Assembly: GCA_027604665.1 (NCBI GenBank)
Contig: JADGIZ010000169.1
Span: forward strand, 1 to 21,720
DNA length: 21,720 bases
From: Polyrhizophydium stewartii
Taxonomy: Eukaryota > Chytridiomycota > Chytridiomycetes > Rhizophydiales
Reading direction: 5' to 3'
The notes under the pieces: generated by a model
The model's database searches: none
The model's input: only the letters and a program-made list of their open reading frames with translations
Told to the model about the DNA's origin: nothing
Part shown: positions 1 to 9,800 of the stretch, piece after piece
Layout of the letters: each line of letters begins with the position of its first letter
Position numbering within the stretch: the first letter of the stretch is position 1
Translations under genes and position numbers: made by a program

Positions 1-238
1 TTCTCTTCCTTGGACGACGCCGTGCCGCCGGCCGTGTCGCGCGGCTGCATCTCGAGGATGGTCTTGAACAGCTTGTCGGCCATCTTGGTCAGCACGCCGA
101 TCTCGGCATTTGGATGCAGGCCGTAGAGGTACGGCAACTCTGGTGGCAGGTTGTCGTCGATGTATCTGTGGTACTCTTTGTAGTCGGACGTGGGCGGGCT
201 GCTGAAGCCTGGCGCAAGCTCAAAGTTGCCGTCGAGCA
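1..238. repeat. Left arm of a window-terminal inverted repeat
   Basis: This segment is the reverse complement of 21483-21720. Base i pairs with base 21721-i, with mismatches only at 78, 136 and 203 (about 98.7% identity by eye). Homology stops sharply at 238/239. The outer limit is unknown because it runs off the window. It could be a genuine inverted segmental duplication of the dynein 3' region, or an assembly or amplification artefact at contig ends. Confidence 0.93.
1..238 (-). pseudogene. 5'-truncated copy of dynein heavy chain C-terminal (AAA6/C-terminal region) coding sequence, partial
   Basis: Read on the minus strand from 238 to 1, this gives an open frame nearly identical to residues near the end of the dynein in this window ([12 protein letters not shown]..., then [15 protein letters not shown], ending TASSKEE at the edge). 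The three differences from the main gene are one silent change (Ala), Ser to Leu at 136 (PESPYLYG becomes PELPYLYG) and Gly to Ser at 203. The sequence upstream (239 to 320) stays open on the minus strand but has no dynein similarity, no obvious start codon and no convincing splice acceptor at the junction. It is therefore most likely a truncated duplicate and not a complete paralogue. It continues beyond base 1, so I cannot say whether it is expressed or broken further on. Confidence 0.7.
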
Positions 239-400
239 CCGCAATGTGCCGGAGACGGCTATTTATGATAACCGCTTCGGTCTTGGCGCGAGTGCTCAAT
301 CGTAGCTTTTCCGCACCGATTCATTTCAAATGCTTACCGCTGTTGACCACATCGCTTTCCAGGTCTCGAGCAACGACTCCGAGCTTTTGGCGCAGAAATA
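239..400. promoter_or_regulatory. Upstream region of the first stomatin gene
   Basis: This 162-base stretch lies between the dynein fragment and the stomatin start codon. It has no gene. A TATA-like AT-rich word lies near 259-268. TTGAC followed by a pyrimidine-rich tract and CAG at 353-362 resembles a branch site plus 3' splice site, so a 5'-UTR intron may end here. Both are weak signals seen only by eye. Confidence 0.25.
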
Positions 401-2132
401 ATGCAGCAGTCCTTGCCTGGTCAACCACTCTCCGAGGATATCTTTGCTGCGCCAGCACCAGCTCCTCGCACAACCACTCAGGGCTCTCAGCAGCGCTTCT
501 TGGACACATCTAATTTGCCTTCGCCACTTGACCAATCCTCCAGCAACTCGAGCATGCAGCCTCTCGGAGCCTCGGATCAGCTGCTCATTGGGGGCCGCGA
601 CTCAGCCAAAGTATATGCCATGCAACCGCAGGCCGTACCACCTCCAACGACGCAACAGCAGTCGTTCGCCCGCGAGGTGCCGCTGCCGCCGTCGGAGCAT
701 CCCGCATACGAGGTCGTCATGCGTCTTCTCGGCGCCGTCATGGGCGGCCTCGGCAGCGTGCCTTGCCTTCCCTTCTGCTGCTGGAAGTGCGTGCCTGACG
801 CTGCATGGATGCTCGCCGCGAATGTGCCTCAGACTCTTGCCCGTCGCCGCGGCACGCTGCGGCCTGAGCGTGCCTGTCGCGCATGTTGTCTGTCGCGCGA
901 CGATGTCTTGGATTGACGCGTTGTTGTCGCTGCCGTTCCTGCCTCGCCTGATCTCGATCCCAACTCGCCATGCCGATCGACAACCGCGTGATATCGCTCA
1001 TGCGGCGCTGGCGGTTGGTCGCTGCATCTGCCCACGGGTGACTGCGGCGTCCCGGCTCGATTGGCCTCACTCGTGCCGCCGACGCAGCCCATACCGCATC
1101 GTGCCGCAAGGCAACGTCGGGTTGCTGTCACGCTTCGGCAAGTTCTATCGGTCTGTGGACCCAGGACTGTACTTTGTCAACGTGTGCTCAGAAGATCTGC
1201 GCTCGGTCGACATCAAGATCCAGATTGGTGCGTGTGCCTGCTGCAGAGGTTTGGCTGCCGCATTGGCTCGACATCGCGTGGCCGTGGCTGCCAAGTCGAT
1301 CCAACTGCGCGCCGACTCTCGCTCACACATGCGTTGACACTCGTTGCGACAGAGGACGTGCCGCGCCAGCAGATCATGACCAAGGACAATGTCAGCGTTG
1401 ATCTCGACTCTGTGCTGTACTGGCATGCCGTGGATCCCTACATCGCCACGTACCTCGTGCAGGACGTGCGCCGCGCGCTGATCGAGCGCACAATGACGAC
1501 GATGCGCATGATTCTCGGTGCGCGCACGCTGCAAGACAGCATCGAGCACCGCGAGTCGATTGCAAACGAGATCCAGGCAATCATCTCGCCGGCCGCGCAG
1601 TCGTGGGGTGTCAAGATCGAGAGTATCCTGATCAAGGATCTGCAGTTCACGCGCGAGCTGCAAGAGTCGCTGTCGGCGGCGGCCAAGCAGAAGCGCATTG
1701 GCGAGTCCAAGGTCATTGCGGCGCAGGCTGAGGGTGCGTTGGTGGTCTGCGATGGGGCATGGAGCTCGATTCAGGCAATCGAGTGTCGAGCACATGCTGA
1801 CAGCCTCCGTCTCTACGCTGCACAGTCGACGCGGCCAAGCTGATGCGCGAGGCATCGGACATCCTGAACACGTGAGTTTTGTGTTCCGTGTGTGATGTTC
1901 GCTGCTCGGAGTCCCGAGTGGGCGACAGACTGTGTGAAGGCAAAGCGGTGTCTGACAAGCGAGAACGTGCAGTCCTGCGGCGATGCAGATCCGATATCTC
2001 GAGACGCTTCTTGCCATGGCGAAAACGGCTGAGAGCAAGGTCATCTTCATGCCGCCGTCAGAGTCGGGCACGATTTCAAAAGGCAAGGGTGCAATGACAG
2101 CTAAAGAGGCAGCCCTCCTTGACTCCATGTAA
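401..2132 (+). CDS. Stomatin/slipin-family SPFH membrane protein, copy A (5 exons, 370 aa)
   Basis: Exons inferred: 401-786, 1088-1227, 1353-1733, 1826-1871 and 1973-2132; their sum is 1113 bases. Stomatins are monotopic membrane proteins that oligomerise through the SPFH domain at the inner face of membranes and organise lipid domains and channels. The first ~105 residues are Gln/Ser/Pro-rich. Residues ~108-128 form a hydrophobic, Cys- and Pro-containing stretch (GAVMGGLGSVPCLPFCCW) that fits the stomatin membrane hairpin, with likely palmitoylated cysteines. The SPFH core follows from N129 (PYRIVPQGNVGLLSRFGK, then MTKDNVSVDLDSVLYWHAV and KIESILIKDLQFTRELQESL) and ends in a KRIGESKVIAAQAE helix and an IRYLETLLAMAK tail. 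The C-terminus ends AALLDSM. The start ATG has A at -3. The core is nearly identical to copy B, 115 bases downstream. I see no frame break. Family assignment is firm; subfamily and partner are unknown. Confidence 0.9.
641..2066 (+). repeat. Tandem duplication unit A, stomatin core
   Basis: This unit matches 2350-3776 at an offset of 1709 bases, becoming 1710 after a one-base indel in the last intron. Introns 1 to 4 are as well conserved as the exons: I count only a few tens of differences over ~1.42 kb, about 97% identity. Similarity falls abruptly just upstream of 641. It is patchy after about 2010, where the last exons differ, and ends at 2066. Confidence 0.93.
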
Positions 2133-2247
2133 TCTGGCTCCCCTGAGGGTCATCGAAGATCGCATCCATCCAATAATAGACGTGTAATCTTTTCCCCCCT
2201 CTTCCAAAGAAGCTTTGTCAAAGACGAACCAAGGGCAGGTTGGGGAC
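2133..2247 (+). promoter_or_regulatory. Intergenic spacer between the stomatin copies, with pyrimidine tract
   Basis: This 115-base spacer holds the 3' end of copy A and the leader of copy B, and has no gene. GTAAT is followed by an 18-base pyrimidine run (2188-2205) and then AAAG (2206-2209), which resembles a 3' splice site. It could be an acceptor for a 5'-UTR intron or a trans-spliced leader, or an initiator-type promoter element. The sequence cannot decide between these. Confidence 0.3.
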
Positions 2248-3812
2248 ATGTACAACAACGGCATGGCGTCAAGCAGCGCCATGCCGTACAGCTCCCCACC
2301 ATACCCACCCCAGCAGGGATATGTCATGTCCCAACCGCAGCAAATGCCTCCTCCAACGACGCAACAGCAGTCGTTTGCCCGCGAGGTGCCGCTGCCGCCG
2401 TCGGAGCATCCCGCATACGAGGTCGTCATGCGTCTTCTCGGCGCCGTCATGGGCGGCCTCGGCAGCGTGCCTTGCCTTCCCTTCTGCTGCTGGAAGTGCG
2501 TGCCTGACGTTGCATGGATGCTCGCCGCGCGTGTGCCTCGCACTCTTGCTCGTCGCCGCGGCACGCTGCGGCCTGAGCGTGTCTGTCGCGCATGTTGTCT
2601 GTCGCGCGACGATGTCTTGGATTGACGCGTTGTTGTCGCTGCCGCTCCTGCCTCGCCTGATCTCGATCCCAACTCGCCATGCCGATCGACAACCGCGTGA
2701 TATCGCTCATGCGGCGCTGGCGGTTGGTCGCTGCATCTGCCCACGGGTGACTGCGGCGTCCCGGCTCGATTGGTCTCACTCGCGCCGCCAACGCAGCCCA
2801 TACCGCATCGTGCCGCAAGGCAACGTCGGGCTGCTGTCACGCTTCGGCAAGTTCTATCGGTCTGTGGACCCAGGACTGTACTTTGTCAACGTGTGCTCAG
2901 AAGATCTGCGTTCGGTCGACATCAAGATCCAGATTGGTGCGTGTGCTTGCTGCAGAGGTTTGGCTGCCGCATTGGCTCGACATCGCGTGGCCGTGGCTGC
3001 CAAGTCGATCCAACTGCGCGCCGACTCTCGCTCACACATGCGTTGACACTCGTTGCGACAGAGGACGTGCCGCGCCAGCAGATCATGACCAAGGACAATG
3101 TCAGCGTCGATCTCGACTCTGTGCTGTACTGGCATGTCGTGGATCCCTACATCGCCACGTACCTCGTGCAGGACGTGCGCCGCGCGCTGATCGAGCGCAC
3201 CATGACGACGATGCGCATGATTCTCGGTGCGCGCACGCTGCAAGACAGCATCGAGCACCGCGAGTCGATTGCAAACGAGATCCAGGCAATCATCTCGCCG
3301 GCCGCGCAGTCGTGGGGCGTCAAGATCGAGAGCATCCTGATCAAGGATCTGCAGTTCACGCGCGAGCTGCAAGAGTCGCTGTCGGCGGCGGCCAAGCAGA
3401 AGCGCATTGGAGAGTCCAAGGTCATTGCGGCGCAGGCTGAAGGTGCGTCGGTGGTCTGAGATGGGCCATGGTGCCCGATGCAGGTAATCGAGTGTCGAGC
3501 ACACGCTGACAGCCTCCGTCTCTTCACTGCACAGTCGACGCGGCCAGGCTGATGCGCGAGGCATCGGACATCCTGAACACGTGAGTTTTGTGTTCCGTGT
3601 GTGGTGTTCGCTGCTCTGAGTCCCGAGTGGGCGAACAGGCTGTGTGAGGGCAAAGCGGTGTCTGACAAGCGAGAACGTGCAGTCCTGCGGCGATGCAGAT
3701 CCGATATCTCGAGACGCTGCTCTCAATGGCGAAGACATCCGGAAGCAAGGTCATCTTCATGCCGCCGTCAGAGTCGAACGGTGCCAGCGTCACTCTCAAG
3801 CCTCCGCACTGA
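2248..3812 (+). CDS. Stomatin/slipin-family SPFH membrane protein, copy B (5 exons, 314 aa)
   Basis: Exons inferred: 2248-2495, 2797-2936, 3062-3442, 3535-3580 and 3683-3812; their sum is 945 bases. The architecture matches copy A: a short Tyr/Pro/Gln-rich N-terminus (MYNNGMASSSAMPYSSPP), a hydrophobic Cys-rich hairpin at ~62-82, the SPFH core from N83, and the GESKVIAAQAE helix. In the core I see one clear substitution (YWHAVDPY in A, YWHVVDPY here), then Lys to Arg in the small exon. The N-terminal ~35 residues differ from A, and so does the C-terminus (SNGASVTLKPPH). The first ATG of the open frame is at 2248 with G at -3; a TTG at 2215 is in frame but is not a plausible eukaryotic start. 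The two copies may have different targeting through their termini while forming mixed oligomers through identical cores; that is inference. Confidence 0.9.
2350..3776 (+). repeat. Tandem duplication unit B, stomatin core
   Basis: This is the second copy of the unit at 641-2066, in the same orientation. It spans from late exon 1 to the middle of exon 5, with all four introns at identical positions and phases. The near identity extends through non-coding intron DNA, which points to recent duplication or recent gene conversion and not to selection on the protein alone. Confidence 0.93.
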
Positions 3813-4060
3813 TGACCATGCCACATTCAAAACCGCTTGCTCTCCTCCGAAGCACATCGACTGCGAATCTCAGAATGAGTACGCGGCCCATAAAACAATC
3901 ATTTCAGTCGCTAGAAAAAAAGCTCGAATGTTTAGTAGTCGATCGCCATTTCAAAAGGTCACACGAGGACAAACGGGGAGATTCCGCACAAAACAAAGGG
4001 CACAAAGTCGTCAGCGCGATCAGCTGGATAAGAGCCATTGTGGCCATGCCGATTCGCGCA
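3813..4060. other. Convergent 3' intergenic region between stomatin B and PARN
   Basis: This 248-base region separates two genes that end toward each other. It is more AT-rich than the coding parts. An ATAAA-type word sits at about 3889-3894 on the plus strand and could serve stomatin B polyadenylation. I see no gene and no clear poly(A) signal for PARN on the minus strand. Confidence 0.4.
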
Positions 4061-6655
4061 TCACATTAGGCTGCAAGACGGGTTATCCTCCTTCTTGGGC
4101 TTTGGCACAAGGCGTCTCCAAGTATCTCGCTGCTTGGGCTTGCGCGCGGTCTCGGCTCCACGGCGGACTTTCGCGGGGCGCTGAGTAACCACCTCAAACG
4201 TTGCACGGCGACGCTTTGCAGGCATCCTGGACTGAGCCACGTCAGCATCAAAGTTGTGGTCCATGGCGCCAGGTTCGTGCTCGGCGCTTTCGTCGGTGTC
4301 GACCGTCTCCTCATAGTCGCCGTCCACTGCCGAGCGCTGAGCGTCAGCAGGGCGTCGCAAGAAACGGAAATACTCGATATGTGACAGACCATTTGCGCAG
4401 TACTCCAGCGGCGACGAATCATAGACGGTCTGAGTGACTCGGCTCACAACCCGCACAGGAGCCTGTGCAGGCTTTTGGGCTGTGCTTGCGGTTGTGCCCG
4501 ACGGCCCTGCCGCCGCTTGGAATTCGACATCGCTGCCAGTCCACGGCACAAGCTTGAAGTCCAGCTTGGTGCGGCCCGCGTACTTTGATGCAAGCGTCAC
4601 CATCTTGAAGTCCCGCAGGATGAGGAGGCACGACGTGCTGTTGATCCACTTGATCGTCATCGATCCAAGATCCTTGAAGCGCGCTAGAATGTCCGATGAT
4701 CTCCACTTTGACGGGAAGTCGGTCAGCAAGAAGACGTTGGAGCGGTCGGGCAGTTCTGCGTTCATACTCGCTCATTAGCAAATCAAGGGCAGCGCGATAG
4801 AATCCCACATAAGCACAAACGCACTGTCTTCCCCAGCCAGATCGAAAAACTCATAGTCGGAGCGCATGGCGTTGATCTTGTTGGCGCAGCGACTGACGAA
4901 TGCATCGGACCAGTTGATCGGCCCCGCCAGCGGCTTTTCGGCGACAAAGGAGATCATTCGCAGGAACGAGATTCCGGTGATGTATGCATCGTATCCGGCC
5001 TCGTGCAGCTGCACTCCGGTGCCATCGTAGCGCTCGTATCCTGGCGCAAGGCCTGTGTCGAATTGTGTCAGATGCTTGCGCGCAGGTGGACGTGTTTCAA
5101 CGAGAAAGCGTATGCGACTCACGGATGACAGGGTGCTTGAAGGGTTCCTGCGTCACGGTTGTGTGCATTTCGCCCAGCAGCGTGCTGGGGATTTTGCTCT
5201 ATACAGGTGTCAGAAGCAAGATCGGTTGCAGCCAAGCGGCTGCTATGACCAGACATACCGTGAGATCAGTGTGCGCCGCAGCGACATATTTTGTGTCGAA
5301 GATGCTGCACATGTCGTGGTTTCAGCACACTGGAATTAACAAGCACCCGAAGCTGCACCACTCACGTCGGGAAGTTGCTGAGCAAGCTGCTCTTGAAGTC
5401 TGCAAACGACTCGGGGAGGGGCTTGAAAAAGCGGTTGAAAACATGGCACAGATCTGCGCGGCCAGGCGTCAGTGGCAATTATCATCAGGAGAGATTTGAG
5501 CGCGAGCGTGCCTAGGAACATATTGTGGCCAACAATAGGCTTCTTGGCATCAGCGAGGATGTCCATGACCCTGCGGAAGCCGATCATGGACTCGAGCTCG
5601 ACCTGGGCCGACACGGCAAACTGTCAGCAGCGCGAACGCAGTTGGCGAGATGCTCGAGCGGCACGGCGCACCAGCATGATTGCGCTGCGGCTCTCCTTCT
5701 TTTCCTTTTCTTCGGTGGTCATACGGCGAACGTCGACAGAGGTGCGGGTGCTCTCGGTCGATAGGAAGCCGTTGAATCTGGAAAGAACACGAGGTGAGCA
5801 GACTGGCGGAACATCGAAAGATTTCCTGACATTCCGACCAACGCACTGCTTTTTGACCTCCTGGTGGATCAAACGCTTGTGGTAGCTCGTCGGCGTCGAG
5901 ACTGAAAGCATCTCGGACGACGAGTTCTGCAGCCACTCCTTGACGCCGGCTCTGAAAGACGCGGGCACAGGTCAGCTCGGCGCCAACCTGGCAGCTGACG
6001 CAAGCCAGAACGCACATGGCAGAATCCACAAAGGGCTGGTTGCGCTCGTCAATGACGATGTCGGAGTCGTCCATTGCCTCAATGCGCTTCCTGATGGCCG
6101 ACGCATCGGCTTGGCTGACAAAGGGGACGCCTGCGACAGTGGGGGCTTGAGCACACGGCCCAGGCGGCGGACGCGGGACGAGGCGCATGCAGCGGCACGC
6201 CAGCACGACAGACGCACCATGCACGACCCAGCGGTTGAAGTCAAAGTTGTTCGAGGCCAGGAACTCGAGCGACGAGGCCTGCACTGTGAAGGTGCGCTCG
6301 AGGCCAAGGGCCTTGCTGCCAGTGCGCGGGAACACAAAGAAGTTGAATGGGCGTGCGACGAACAGCTCGACCTCGTCGTCCCACTGGAAGGCGCATATGC
6401 CAACCTGGATGGGCTGGAACTGGAGCGCCGAGCAGCGCCGCTTGGCGTACCGCTCCTGCGCCGTGTCGAGCAGGTCGAGTTGTTCGCCGTCCGTGATGCC
6501 AAGGCCTGTGGGGCGTCAGCGGAGCGTGCTGGGGGCGAGGCGGCAGAGCGGCCCGCACCGGTGAACTCGGTATCAAAGGCAACAAAGTCAGCCGCCTGGA
6601 TGGCCTCGCGCACGGTGCCCAGCAGCTGCTCGAAGTTGCCGCGCGTGACGTCCAT
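4061..6655 (-). CDS. PARN: Poly(A)-specific ribonuclease PARN, DEDD-family deadenylase (11 exons, 644 aa)
   Basis: Exons in transcription order: 6655-6559, 6505-6218, 6130-6016, 5951-5847, 5777-5672, 5602-5512, 5453-5366, 5304-5259, 5198-5123, 5052-4825 and 4755-4061; the total is 1935 bases with the stop. PARN is a Mg-dependent 3'-5' exonuclease that removes poly(A) from mRNAs and small non-coding RNAs. All four acidic catalytic residues are present: D28 and E30 (FDTEF), D268 (GHNMFLD) and D359 in HEAGYDAY, with H354 as the DEDDh histidine. The R3H-like segment lies around residues 140-230. An RRM starts near 418 (RSNVFLLTDFP), and W450 aligns with the cap-contacting Trp of human PARN. The tail is basic, with a likely nuclear localisation signal (MPAKRRR...AKVRR), and ends in CSLM, a CaaX-like motif. 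Length is close to the human enzyme. The start ATG (GCCATGG context) gives D28/E30 the same numbers as in human PARN. The exon 5-6 junction is the least certain. Confidence 0.93.
5454..5511 (-). other. PARN: GC-AG intron of PARN splitting the codon of catalytic Asp268
   Basis: On the minus strand the exon ends ATGTTCCTAG and the intron begins GCACGC; it ends GCGCAG before ATCTGTGCC. Joining them restores GHNMFLD with Asp split G/AT, and the downstream frame then matches PARN. No GT donor nearby preserves the frame. All other PARN introns proposed here are GT-AG. Confidence 0.8.
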
Positions 6656-6814
6656 GGCCGGGGTGGGGGGTCGGCTGGTCGCTGTCGGCGAGGGCATTCG
6701 GCCGTCCTCAGGACGCGCGCTTTCTCGGCGGGCGGGCGGGCATCTCGCGTCGCACCACCCGCCCGCACCCGCGCGCGACGCAGCCGCCGACACCGCGCAA
6801 GCAAGCACTCCGCC
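6656..6814. promoter_or_regulatory. Divergent promoter region between PARN and dynein
   Basis: Only 159 bases separate the PARN ATG (minus strand, 6655) from the dynein ATG (plus strand, 6815), so both 5' leaders and promoters must fit here or overlap the genes. The region is very GC-rich and has no TATA box that I can see. GCGGGCGGG at 6732-6740 faces its reverse complement at 6758-6766, which could be paired GC boxes or a hairpin. Whether the two genes are co-regulated is unknown. Confidence 0.6.
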
Positions 6815-9800
6815 ATGCCCGAGGACAAGAAGGACGACGAGCCCAAGAAGGGCAAGAAGGACAAGGAGGGCGACGGCGACGACGGCGCGCCCGCCGTTGT
6901 GCCGGTCGATGCGCGCGTCCAGTGGTTCGAGGAGCGGGTCTGCAGCAGCCTCAAGATCAAGAACGACAAGTGGAAGAAGCTCATCTCGGTCGGCGAGAAC
7001 GTGTGAGTGGCGAGCGCCTTTGTGTTCTGCATGCGCGGCGGTGGTGGCCTCGTGTGCGGCGGTGCGCGTGTTGGTTAGGGGCGGCGTTGGCGACCTCCTC
7101 GCCCGCCCCGATGCCGGGTCGCATGCTGGTCCGTCTGGCGGCCGAGGCGATCCAGACAACAACGCGATGCGCGCGATGCCATCGTGTCCGCCGGCCGCGC
7201 ATTGTCGCAAATGCAGAGTCGACCGCGCTCGGCCACGCTGGCCACGTCACCAGACACCGACTGACGACTGTCCGCACCGCCGACTGCAGCGAGATCATCT
7301 ACCAGTTCCTCGACAAGGACTTCACCACGATCCTCTTCTACCTCACGCAGAAGGAGGAGCTACTGCCCGCAGTTAATTTCCCGTCGCAGCTCAAGCGCAA
7401 GGCCATCTACTTCACCAAGAAACGCCCCGGCGCGCAAATCACCGAGAAGCTCGACCAGGAGCTCATCCTTGGCGACTTGTCCGCGAACCCACTCGAGTTC
7501 CTCTCCACCGTACTGGAGGAGGTCTACCTGCCGCTGCTCACCAACCCAAAGAACCTCGAGTCCTGGCCCGAGGTTGTCGCCAGCGACGTGCTGCGCCACT
7601 TCCACCAGCTCAACGGTGCCGTCTATGTGATCTCGGGCAAATCCAAGGTGCGTGTCCCTGGTCGTGCGGACTGCGCTGACCTCTGCTGACTCCCGACTCC
7701 GGCTTGCTCGACTGCAGGGCAAGACAATGCTGCCTCTGCCGCACGGCGCGCGTGTCCTGACCGAGAGCGACAAGAGCATCCTGCATACCCTCGAGTCGGC
7801 CGTCATTGACTGGACGCACCAGATCAAGGAGGTCATTAAGAGCAGCTCATCCGCGCCGCTTGACGAGGGCCTCAACCCGGGTCCCATCGTCGAGATTGAC
7901 TTTTGGGCCGCCAAGGCTGCCAATCTCAAGTCGATCCACCAGCAGCTCACCGACGAAAAGATCCAGAAGATCGCCAAGGTGCTCCAAGCGAGCAAGAGCA
8001 CGTATTACCCGGCGTTCCAGCTCATTTTTGATGAGGTCGTTTTCGGTGCGCATTCGACCTACTCTCCACGCTTTGCCCACCGTCTGTGTTTAAACTGCTG
8101 ACGCATGCTCCGCACGTGCTCGCATTGATTGGGGAACAGCCCTCGAGGAGGCGAGCGACATCAACACATACCTCAAGGCCCTTCGGCCGCAAGTCGAGCG
8201 TCTTGCCGGCGCGAGCGAGCTAGCGGAGCTCTCGCAGATCTTCCCGGGGCTGATGCACACGCTGCTCATGATCTGGAAGTCGTCCAAGCACTACAACACG
8301 CCCAACCGCCTCACCGTCGTCATCCAGGAGATCTGCAACGACATCATCGACCAAGCTCGCACCTTTATACAGCCCGCCGAGATCTTCGCCGCTGAGCCCG
8401 AGGAGGCCGCAGAGCGCCTGCGACTTGTGCTTCGCATCTGCGACTCATTCAAGACAACGTACTTTGAATACAAGACCTCGACGGCAGAGTCCTCTCGGCC
8501 GTGGAACTTTGACTCGCGGATGATTTTTGGCCGTCTCGACAAGTTCCTCGTCCGGGTGCAACAGATCCTCGAGCTCTTTGAAATCATCATCGAGTTCAAC
8601 CGCCTCGAGAAGATCGAAATTGGTGGCACCAAGGTTCGGGCATTCTTGGTTCTCCTTTCGTTTGCTCATGTCCCCAGCTGACCCACTGCAATCTGCCCTC
8701 GGCTGTCCAACCGAACAGGGCAAGATCCTCAGCTCGCAGGTGGCGCAGATCTTCACCGAGTTTGTCGCGGCGCTGAGCGTCTTTGGCAAGCTCAAGTACG
8801 ACGTTTTGGACATTGCACTGCCCGACTTCAATGTGGACCGCGGCAAGTTCCACGAAAAGATCACTGACCTCGATCGCCGCATTGGGTGAGCCGAGAGTGG
8901 CGATAATCCGTCGACCAAGCACGTTGCACTGACGCATCTTCATCGCAAAGCACGATTCTGTGTCAAGCGTTTGATGACTGCTCCGGCCTCTACTCGTGCT
9001 TCCGCCTCCTCGAGTCGTTCTCTGGCCTGCTCAACCGCAGCAACATCCAAAAGGACTTTGAGCAAAAGTACTTTGAGCTGCTCTCGATGTACTCGCAAGA
9101 CCTCGATGATGTATCCGTCATATTTCTGCGCTACAAGGATGCGCCGCCGATCCACTACAACATGGCGCCAGTCACAGGCGCCGTCGCTTGGATCCACGAG
9201 CTCAAGGACCGCATCACCAAGGCCATGGAGAAACTCAAGACGGTGCGTCTAGTGGTCTGGCGCGGGGAACTGTGCTGGCCGAGCCTGCGTCATGCTGACA
9301 GCTTGTGCTGTATCATCTTGCAGCTCAATCACTCGGTCATGAACACGGACGAGGCGAGCACGGTCAAGAACAAGTACAACGAGCTCTTGGCCGCTCTCGA
9401 CGCCTACGAGCAGGGCATCTTCAACAAGTGGAAAGACAACATCATCGACGAGTCAGAGGCCAACCTGAACAAGCCTGTGCTGATCCGCGAAGCGAACCTG
9501 CTCAAGGTCAACTTTGACCCCAAGGTCGTCGCACTCCTGCGCGAAGTCAAGTACTTTGGTGCGCTCAGCGTGCAGCCGCCGCCTGCCGCCGTCGACATCT
9601 ACGCCAAGGCCGAAACCTTCCGCAAGTACATATTCTCGCTCGAGAACATTGCCAACATGTACAACGGCATCCGCACGGGCGTTCTCGACGTCGAGCGGCC
9701 GCTCATTGAGGACAAGATTCAGCAGATCGACGCACAGATCGAGCAGGGCGTGACATCCCTCAACTGGAAGTCCGAGAGCATCGACACGTACATCGCCGAG

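Noticed and set aside
1145..2128. Minus-strand open frame (327 codons), repeated at 2854-3738
   Set aside because: It runs across stomatin exons and introns in antisense and is present twice only because the region is duplicated.
2215..2247. An earlier TTG start for the second stomatin gene
   Set aside because: TTG is not a normal start in nuclear eukaryotic genes; the first ATG of the frame at 2248 has a purine at -3.
5603..5671. Alternative PARN acceptor about 24 bases upstream, adding FAVSAQ before VELES
   Set aside because: In frame and possible, but the chosen CCCAG acceptor has a better-placed branch site (CTGAC) and gives a more PARN-like join; kept as the main uncertainty of that gene model.
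6728..6766. Hairpin in the divergent promoter as a terminator or structural RNA
   Set aside because: GC-rich palindromes are expected by chance in such composition, and no other RNA-gene signal accompanies it.
5972..7210. One continuous 412-codon minus-strand gene covering the PARN start
   Set aside because: Only the part around 6559-6655 matches PARN in this frame; upstream overlaps dynein exon 1 and downstream loses PARN similarity until an intron is removed.
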